Source of the DNA: an uncultured Oscillospiraceae bacterium
GTDB lineage: Bacteria; Bacillota; Clostridia; Oscillospirales; Oscillospiraceae
Length of the DNA stretch: 64,000 nucleotides
Assembly (NCBI GenBank): GCA_947581795.1
Contig: CANPVS010000003.1
Coordinates: 1-64,000, forward strand
Reading direction: 5' to 3'
Every line of letters starts with the position of its first letter. Position 1 is the stretch's first letter. This document shows, one piece after another, positions 58,930-64,000 of the stretch. Both the position numbers and the translations under genes were made by a program. The notes under the pieces are model-generated. The model was not told where the DNA came from. It searched no databases and saw only the letters and a program-made list of their open reading frames with translations.

Positions 58930-60225
58930 TTAAAGGTCTCCCGTCTGCCATTGGTCGTACAGAAGGTAGAAGTTATTGATGATATCCTCCTGGGACAATT
59001 CATCCGTGAGGAGCTGGGCGGCGTACACCGCGTCCTCGTCCTGCCGGAGGATGAACCGGCTGTCCACCTCCGCCCGGTCAAGGCGGTTGGCGCCGGTGAG
59101 CATATAGATAACCAGCACGCTGCGCTGGGGAGCGGAGCCGTCTCCCTCCTGGAGGAACACCACCGCGCTCTCCTCGCCGCCGGCCCCGTGGCGCTCGGCG
59201 GTGACGCCGTCGCTCAGGCTCTCCGGCAGCACCAGATACCAGCCGTCTCCGGCGTTGTGGTAGGAGGTGGCGGCGGGGGTCCTGGCTCCGGACGCGTCCA
59301 TGGCGTACCAAGTGATGAACTCGCCGCTGCCGGCGGGCAGCTCCGTGGTCCCGTCCCCGTCCAGATCCGCGGCGAACATGCCGTCCGGCCGGAGCAGGGC
59401 GCTGCGGCCCAGGGAGGACATGGCGATGTTTTCGAGCTTCCCGTTTTTCACGGCGAACACGTCCGTCACCAGGCCCTGGTTGCCCATGTCGCTGTCCACA
59501 AACAGGGCCGCCGTGCCGTCGGCCAGGCGGCCGGACGCGGCCCGCCGGATGGCGGACGCCCCGGAGGACAGCTCCGCCGTGACGGACTTGGGCTCGCCCG
59601 TTCCATCCAGTTCGTACATGACGAGAGAACCGTCCAGCCCCGCGCCCAGGCGCAGGTCCAGAAGGTCGTCCACCCCGTCCCCGTCCAAGTCGAACACCAC
59701 GAACTGGGAGCAGTCCGCGCTCAAAAGCCGCAGCCGCTGCTGCTCGTCGTCCGCGCCCCGCAGGGCGTACACAGACAGCTGCCGCAGGTCGCCGCCGATC
59801 TGCCAGGAGACGATGAGCTCCGCGGAGCCGTCTCCGTTCAGGTCGGCGTAGTCCACGCTGTATACGGCCGAGCCCTCGGCCATGATGGTCACGTACTGGA
59901 AAAAGTTGCCGTCCTCGCCCCGGCGGTAGACGCATATCTCCGGCGCGCCGTCCTCGCCGGCCAGGAAAGCCAGGGCCTCCGCCGTGCCGTCCCCGTCCAG
60001 GTCCCGGAGCTGTACGCTCTGGCGGTTGCTGCCGCCGGTGGGGGCGGCGTAGGTGCCGCCGCCGGCCAGCTGGCCCGCGATCAGATCCTGGAGCTGGACG
60101 TATTCCTCGCTCATCCGGGGCAGGGAGTACAGCTCATCCACGCTGGCGGGCAGGCACCCGGCCAAAGAGGCGATGAGGACCACGGCCGCCAGCACCGCCG
60201 CGGCCCGCCGTATCCGGTCGTTCAT
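58930..60225 (-). CDS. lipoprotein with FG-GAP/VCBS-like repeats
   Basis: This 431-residue protein begins with a signal peptide and lipobox SLAGC (about residue 23). Several DxDGDG-type calcium loops follow: LRDLDGDGTAEALAF, YADLNGDGSAELIVSW, VFDLDGDGVDDLLDL and AADLDGDGTTELPAG, spaced as the blades of an FG-GAP beta-propeller. It is a surface lipoprotein, with no enzyme motif. It is the first gene of the lipoprotein-RR-HK series; it may be the sensor partner or an anchored binding protein, which is inference. Start is the ATG at 60225 after GGGGTGATGGG. Confidence 0.85.
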   Translation of the reverse strand: MNDRIRRAAAVLAAVVLIASLAGCLPASVDELYSLPRMSEEYVQLQDLIAGQLAGGGTYAAPTGGSNRQSVQLRDLDGDGTAEALAFLAGEDGAPEICVYRRGEDGNFFQYVTIMAEGSAVYSVDYADLNGDGSAELIVSWQIGGDLRQLSVYALRGADDEQQRLRLLSADCSQFVVFDLDGDGVDDLLDLRLGAGLDGSLVMYELDGTGEPKSVTAELSSGASAIRRAASGRLADGTAALFVDSDMGNQGLVTDVFAVKNGKLENIAMSSLGRSALLRPDGMFAADLDGDGTTELPAGSGEFITWYAMDASGARTPAATSYHNAGDGWYLVLPESLSDGVTAERHGAGGEESAVVFLQEGDGSAPQRSVLVIYMLTGANRLDRAEVDSRFILRQDEDAVYAAQLLTDELSQEDIINNFYLLYDQWQTGDL

Positions 60226-60288
60226 CCCATCACCCCGCTGCATGACATAGTGTACCTTAGACCTGTAACTTTTTTCCCTATCTTTAAC

Positions 60289-60317
60289 ATTGTATCACAT
60301 TTATTACGAAATGCCTA
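60289..60317 (-). promoter_or_regulatory. possible promoter of the lipoprotein-RR-HK unit
   Basis: Leftward TAGGCA (60317-60312), 17 bases, TACAAT (60294-60289) with an extended TGA. It lies 64 bases before the lipoprotein start, in the gap of 271 bases shared with ilvE. Confidence 0.6.
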
Positions 60318-60409
60318 GAGAAAAGTTACAAATGTCCAAAGAAGATTTTTATCTTCTGTCGAAAGGCCCCTTTAGGGGCAAAAGTTTTCGCCTTTCCCGG
60401 GACAGACCC

Positions 60410-60438
60410 TTGCGGAGCGGGAAAAATGAGATTATAAT
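60410..60438 (+). promoter_or_regulatory. promoter of ilvE
   Basis: TTGCGG (60410-60415), 17 bases, TATAAT (60433-60438), 59 bases before the start codon. A small GCCCC-TTTA-GGGGC hairpin lies upstream. No T-box or leader peptide is seen. Confidence 0.8.
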
Positions 60439-60496
60439 ATCTTGAAATCACAAATGACGGCCGCGCCGCGGCCGAACACGGCAGGAGGAAGCCATC

Positions 60497-61561
60497 ATGG
60501 ATATAAAGATCGTCAAGACGACCACTCCCCGAAAGAAGCCCGAGGGTGACAACATCCCCTTCGGTTCCTTCTTCTCCGACCATATGTTTGTCATGAACTA
60601 CTCCGACGGCCATTGGCATGACGCCCGGATCGTCCCCTACGGCCCCCTGACCCTGGAGCCCTCCGCCATGGTCCTGCACTATGCCCAGGAGGTATTCGAG
60701 GGCATGAAGGCCTATCGGACCGCCGCCGGCCATATCCAGCTGTTCCGTGCCACGGAGAACATCGCCCGCATGGCCCGGTCCTGCGAGAAGCTGTGTGTGC
60801 CCCCTGTCCCCGACGAGGACTACCTGCAGGCCATCAAGGCCCTGGTGGAAGTGGATAAGGACTGGGTCCCCTCCGCGCCGGACACCAGCCTGTACATCCG
60901 GCCCTTCGTCATCGCCACGGACCCGAAGCTGGGCGTGCACGCCTCCTCCACCTACATCTTCTGCATCATCACCTGCCCGGTGGGCAGTTACTACCCCGAG
61001 GGCATCAACCCGGTGCGCATCGCCATCGAGGGCCGGGAGGTCCGGGCCGTCCGTGGCGGCACCGGCTTTGCCAAGTGCGGCGGCAACTACGCCGCCAGCC
61101 TGCATGCCAGCGAGATCGCCGAAAAGCAGGGCTTCTCCCAGGTCCTTTGGCTGGACGGCGTGGAGCAGAAGTACATCGAGGAAGTGGGCTCCATGAACGT
61201 GATGTTCAAGATCGACGGCAGGATCGTGACTCCCTCCCTGGCCAGCGGCTCCGTGCTCCCCGGCGTCACCCGCAAGAGCTGCCTGCAGCTGCTCCGGGAC
61301 TGGGGCTATGAGGTGGAGGAGCGGAACATCTCCATCGACGAGCTCATCGGCGCGGTCAAGTCCGGCAAGCTGGACGAGGCCTGGGGCTGCGGCACCGCCG
61401 CCGTGGTGAGCCCCATCGGCGAGATCTATTACGGCGGCGAGGACTACACCATCGCCGGCAACAAGATCGGCCCCGTGACCCAGAAGCTGTACGACACCAT
61501 CACCGGCATCCAGTGGGGCAAGATCGACGACCCCTACGGCTGGGTGATACCTGTGTGCTGA
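60497..61561 (+). CDS. ilvE: branched-chain amino acid aminotransferase
   Basis: This PLP enzyme interconverts Leu, Ile, Val and their keto acids with glutamate. The 354-residue length, LEPSAMVLHYAQEVFEGMKAYR, FIRPFVIAT-like segment (LYIRPFVIATD), and GFAKCGGNYAASL (PLP Lys in AKCGGNYA) place it in the larger BCAT type found in eukaryotes and Firmicutes. EEVGSMNVMF and GCGTAAVVSPIG follow. GGAGGAAGCC precedes the ATG. Confidence 0.95.
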   Translation: MDIKIVKTTTPRKKPEGDNIPFGSFFSDHMFVMNYSDGHWHDARIVPYGPLTLEPSAMVLHYAQEVFEGMKAYRTAAGHIQLFRATENIARMARSCEKLCVPPVPDEDYLQAIKALVEVDKDWVPSAPDTSLYIRPFVIATDPKLGVHASSTYIFCIITCPVGSYYPEGINPVRIAIEGREVRAVRGGTGFAKCGGNYAASLHASEIAEKQGFSQVLWLDGVEQKYIEEVGSMNVMFKIDGRIVTPSLASGSVLPGVTRKSCLQLLRDWGYEVEERNISIDELIGAVKSGKLDEAWGCGTAAVVSPIGEIYYGGEDYTIAGNKIGPVTQKLYDTITGIQWGKIDDPYGWVIPVC

Positions 61562-61620
61562 GATCATATCTTATTCGCGCTTGCGGGCGCGAACTCTGCG
61601 AGGCTGAGGAGGTCTATAAA

Positions 61621-62631
61621 ATGACTATCTTACTTACCGGCGCGGCCGGGTACATCGGCTCCCACACCGCCATCGCCCTGGCCGAGGCCGGCTATGACGT
61701 GGCCATCGTGGACGACTTCTCCAACTCCAGCCCCGAGGCGGTCCGCCGCTGCGAGGAGCTGACCGGGAAGAAGATGCCCCTCTATGAGGCGGATGTGTCC
61801 GACAAGGAGGCCCTTCGCAAGATATTCGCCGAGGTGAAGCCCGCGGCGGTGATGCACTTCGCCGGCTTCAAGGCGGTGGGCGAGAGCGTGGCCAAGCCCC
61901 TTATGTACTACCGCAACAACCTGGACACCACCCTGAGCCTTTTGGAAGTCATGGCGGAGTTCGGCGTGGGCCCCTTCATCTTCTCCTCCTCCGCCACGGT
62001 CTACGGCGCCAAGGCCAAGGTGCCCTACACCGAGGAGAGCGAGACCGGCGGCTGCACAAACCCCTACGGCTGGACCAAGTTTATGATCGAGCAGATCGCC
62101 TCCGGCGCCGCCAAGGCGGACAGCAACATGAGCGTGGTGCTGCTGCGGTACTTCAACCCTGTGGGCGCCCATCCCAGCGGCCGCATCGGCGAGAACCCCT
62201 CCGGCATTCCCAATAACCTGATGCCCTACATCACCCAGGTGGCCGTGGGCCGCCTGCCCCATCTGAATGTGTTCGGCAACGACTACGACACCCCGGACGG
62301 CACCGGCGTGCGGGATTACATCCACGTGGTGGACCTGGCCGAGGGCCATGTGGCCGCGCTGAAGTACGCCCTGGGGCACAAGGGTACGGAGGTGTTCAAC
62401 CTGGGCACCGGCCACGGCGTCAGCGTGCTGGAGCTGGTCCACGCCTTCGAGCGGGCCTCCGGCGTGAAGATCCCCTACGAGATCACGCCCCGCCGGCCCG
62501 GCGACCTGGCCAGCGTGTACGCCGACTGCTCCAAGGCGGAGCGGGTCCTGGGCTGGAAGGCCGCCCGCACCGTGGACGAGATGTGCGCTGACTCCTGGCG
62601 CTGGCAGAAGAACAACCCCCAGGGTTACTGA
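61621..62631 (+). CDS. galE: UDP-glucose 4-epimerase
   Basis: This interconverts UDP-glucose and UDP-galactose. The 336-residue SDR enzyme has the NAD loop TGAAGYIGSHT (6-16), VMHFAGFKAVGESV, the catalytic Ser-Tyr-Lys set FSSSATVYG and NPYGWTKFMIE, and RYFNPVGAHPSG. The start is the ATG at 61621 after GCTGAGGAGG; an upstream frame from 61513 overlaps ilvE and is not needed. It lies 59 bases after ilvE and is followed by a terminator. Confidence 0.95.
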   Translation: MTILLTGAAGYIGSHTAIALAEAGYDVAIVDDFSNSSPEAVRRCEELTGKKMPLYEADVSDKEALRKIFAEVKPAAVMHFAGFKAVGESVAKPLMYYRNNLDTTLSLLEVMAEFGVGPFIFSSSATVYGAKAKVPYTEESETGGCTNPYGWTKFMIEQIASGAAKADSNMSVVLLRYFNPVGAHPSGRIGENPSGIPNNLMPYITQVAVGRLPHLNVFGNDYDTPDGTGVRDYIHVVDLAEGHVAALKYALGHKGTEVFNLGTGHGVSVLELVHAFERASGVKIPYEITPRRPGDLASVYADCSKAERVLGWKAARTVDEMCADSWRWQKNNPQGY

Positions 62632-62690
62632 GCCGCAATCCCCCGAAAAATGGGGGTTTCCGACGAACGATATGGTAATTTCTTACAAAA

Positions 62691-62725
62691 GCCCCCTCCA
62701 AAAGAGGGGGCTTCATTAGTCTTTT
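62691..62725 (+). terminator. terminator of galE
   Basis: GCCCCCTC (62691-62698) and GAGGGGGC (62704-62711) with a CAAAA loop, followed by TTCATTAGTCTTTT. A weaker CCCCCGAAAAATGGGGGTTT hairpin lies just before it (62639-62660). Confidence 0.85.
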
Positions 62726-62756
62726 GATAGAATCGACGTGATTTTGCAAAAGAACC

Positions 62757-62785
62757 TTACGCCAGCTGGAAAAAAGTGTTATAAT
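62757..62785 (+). promoter_or_regulatory. promoter of the CarD-like gene
   Basis: Perfect TATAAT (62780-62785) with an extended TGT; the -35 at 17 bases is weak (TTACGC). It lies 76 bases before the chosen start. Confidence 0.65.
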
Positions 62786-62861
62786 ACTAACAGTAATATA
62801 AAGTGCGGGTAATAGCACCGTGGGCCGGCCGGTGGGCCGAGAGAACAAGGAGCGTGGCGTT

Positions 62862-63389
62862 GTGTATCAGAAAGGCGAACTCATAGCGTACGGCGGCACG
62901 GGCGTGTGCCGGGTAGTGGACGTGGTGGCGAGAAAGCCGAGCCGGACGGAGCCGGAGCGGATGTATTACGTGCTGGAGCCGCTGTATCAGACGGGCACCA
63001 TCACCACGCCAGTGGACAACGGGAAGGTGGCCACCAGGCCGGTGATCACCAGGGACCAGGCCATGGCCCTCATCGACCAGATCCCCACCATCCAGCCGGA
63101 GGTATACTACAACCAGAACCTGCAGCAGCTGGAAAACCACTACAAGACCCGGATGGAGGACCATGACTGCATGAGCCTTCTGCGGCTCACTATGTCCACC
63201 TACCGGAAGAAAGTGGAGCGGGAGGAGAAGAAGCTGAAGTTCGGCGCTGTGGACCGGCGGTATATGGAGCGGGCGGAGGACCTGCTCTATGGAGAGCTGG
63301 CCGTGGCCCTGGGCATCACCCGGGACAGCGTCCAGGACTTCATCGCCCGGCGGCTGGAATCCCTGGGGGCCGCGCCTGAGGCGGTGTAA
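62862..63389 (+). CDS. CarD/CdnL-family transcriptional regulator
   Basis: This 175-residue protein has an N-terminal RNA-polymerase-interacting (CarD/TRCF RID) domain, KGELIAYGGTGVCRVVDV, then a helical C-terminal domain with MSTYRKKVEREEKKLKFGAVDRRYMERAEDLLYGELAVALG, the typical CarD ending. CarD proteins bind RNA polymerase beta and stabilise open complexes, mainly at rRNA promoters. The start chosen is GTG at 62862, 9 bases after AAGGAG; an in-frame GTG at 62820 lacks a ribosome site. Confidence 0.92.
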   Translation: MYQKGELIAYGGTGVCRVVDVVARKPSRTEPERMYYVLEPLYQTGTITTPVDNGKVATRPVITRDQAMALIDQIPTIQPEVYYNQNLQQLENHYKTRMEDHDCMSLLRLTMSTYRKKVEREEKKLKFGAVDRRYMERAEDLLYGELAVALGITRDSVQDFIARRLESLGAAPEAV

Positions 63390-63405
63390 GACGAAACGGA
63401 ATAAT

Positions 63406-63435
63406 ATATCCCGCCGGGCGTGCCCGGCGGGATAT
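63406..63435. terminator. terminator, CarD-like gene and convergent small gene
   Basis: Fourteen-base arms ATATCCCGCCGGGC and GCCCGGCGGGATAT with a 2-base loop. A near-identical copy lies at 63944-63969. Confidence 0.8.
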
Positions 63436-63446
63436 CTATATGCCCG

Positions 63447-63617
63447 TCAGCTTTTTGACGGGTCGCCGCAGGTCTGTATGTACAATTCTTCTGCCTCCAG
63501 CAATGCCGCCTGCATGAGCTCGCGGGCCTGTTCCACTTTTGCCTTGTCTTCCAGCATGTCCAGAGCCTGGTCCATGGCCGCACAGACGATGTGGTACATC
63601 TGCTCGTAGTCTGTCAT
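63447..63617 (-). CDS. small helical protein, function unknown
   Basis: This 56-residue protein is almost all helix, acidic and amphipathic (YEQMYHIVCAAMDQALDMLE, ELMQAALLEAEELYI). The ATG at 63617 has GAGGGGGTG 7 bases before it; an earlier Met at residue 1 of a 62-residue frame overlaps that site. I recognise no family. Similar small helical proteins are common beside other genes in Oscillospiraceae, but function is not known. Confidence 0.6.
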   Translation of the reverse strand: MTDYEQMYHIVCAAMDQALDMLEDKAKVEQARELMQAALLEAEELYIQTCGDPSKS

Positions 63618-63721
63618 CAAAACACCCCCTCGCACCTATTATAGATACTTATTTCAGTATATTCAAGCCCTGTTTTTCAGAAGATAATGGATCAGCAGTC
63701 TTCTGGAAGGGGGGTGGAGCG

Positions 63722-63940
63722 GTGATCTCCTATGAGCCATTATGGCAGACCATGCGCGAAAAGGGCGTGACAACGTATACGCTCATCGAGAAGTACCACA
63801 TGAACCCCCGCACGATCAATCACCTGAAGCATGACCGCTCCATTACCATGTACACGCTGGAGAAGCTCTGCCGCATCCTTGACTGCCAGGCGGAAAGCGT
63901 CATCCGCTTTTTACCGGATGACCAGAAAACGGAAGAATAA
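63722..63940 (+). CDS. small XRE-type HTH regulator
   Basis: This 72-residue protein is a bare Cro/CI-type domain: PLWQTMREKGVTTYTLIEKYHMNPRTINHLKHDRSITMYTLEKLCRILDC, with recognition helix near residues 28-38. It belongs to the YozG/short Cro-like type with no other domain. The start is GTG at 63722, preceded by AAGGGGGGTGGAG. It is divergent from the small helical gene; the gap of about 100 bases is AT-rich and could hold its promoters. Confidence 0.8.
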   Translation: MISYEPLWQTMREKGVTTYTLIEKYHMNPRTINHLKHDRSITMYTLEKLCRILDCQAESVIRFLPDDQKTEE

Positions 63941-63943
63941 ATC

Positions 63944-63969
63944 ATCCCGCCGGGCGTGCCCGGCGGGAT
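63944..63969 (+). terminator. terminator of the small HTH gene
   Basis: Twelve-base arms ATCCCGCCGGGC and GCCCGGCGGGAT with a GT loop. It and its flanks (about 45 bases, including CATATGCCC) duplicate the terminator at 63406-63435. Confidence 0.8.
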
Positions 63970-64000
63970 ATTCATATGCCCTTGGTCAGCATAGTGCCGG

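Noticed and set aside
60226..60496. T-box or leader-peptide attenuator before ilvE
   Set aside because: No T-box motif, no run of Leu/Ile/Val codons and no terminator lies between the promoter and the start codon.

Overview
The window looks like a chromosomal segment of a GC-rich, anaerobic Gram-positive member of the Clostridia, most like the gut Oscillospiraceae (Flavonifractor/Oscillibacter-like). This rests on a complete six-gene Rnf complex in the clostridial order C-D-G-E-A-B, a GlgC/GlgD pair, a CD1247-type protein, a recX/recA/prmC/DUF1385 neighbourhood, a CarD-type regulator, good AGGAGG ribosome sites and many short rho-independent terminators. Species assignment is inference. I saw no rRNA, tRNA, CRISPR array, prophage or IS transposase. 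The gene set is mostly housekeeping plus a few accessory islands.

Layout. 1-2.4 kb: an XRE-type membrane regulator, then pheA with a small membrane protein, all minus strand. 2.4-7.6 kb: rnfCDGEAB under one good promoter (ferredoxin:NAD+ oxidoreduction coupled to ion pumping). 7.8-8.5 kb: a compact toxin-antitoxin-like pair whose -35 box sits in the loop of a perfect 13-bp palindrome. 8.5-15.5 kb: a nucleoside block, with udk-tdk-tagD leftward and a BMP-type nucleoside ABC importer rightward; uptake and phosphorylation of nucleosides fit together. 15.5-17.5 kb: a LysR regulator divergent from an AEC-family permease with two operator-like sites. 17.5-21.2 kb: a DUF4349 lipoprotein, a HerA/DUF853 ATPase and an M19 dipeptidase. 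21.4-27.9 kb: prs-pth, then glgC-glgD-glgP. 28.1-30.8 kb: tldD-tldE.

31-37.5 kb: a GNAT gene with a leader holding two tiny ORFs and complementary segments, then a response regulator, one ABC ATPase, four paralogous ABC-2 permeases (the third frameshifted at a G6 tract) and a histidine kinase with almost no extracellular sensor. 37.5-46.2 kb: an LtaS-like sulfatase, a histidine phosphatase, CD1247-like protein, efp, pepQ, comEA-like, a DacF-like protein that has lost its catalytic Ser, Lys and Asn, and a GH13 amylase. 46.2-48.6 kb: an 802-residue protein joining a truncated pseudokinase to an SH3b and a C-type-lectin-like domain. 49-60.2 kb: a long leftward series (lipoprotein-RR-HK-DUF1385-prmC-recA-recX-rimO-cysE-cysS). 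60.4-64 kb: ilvE, galE, carD-like and two small genes.

The most distinctive non-coding feature is a family of multi-hairpin palindromic repeats: five copies of 104-118 bp between successive genes at 52.4-58.2 kb, plus two longer versions at 27.9 and 48.7 kb carrying an extra GC-rich module. The best candidates for undescribed biology are the pseudokinase-lectin protein, the degenerate DacF, the four-permease ABC island, the GNAT leader and the repeat family.
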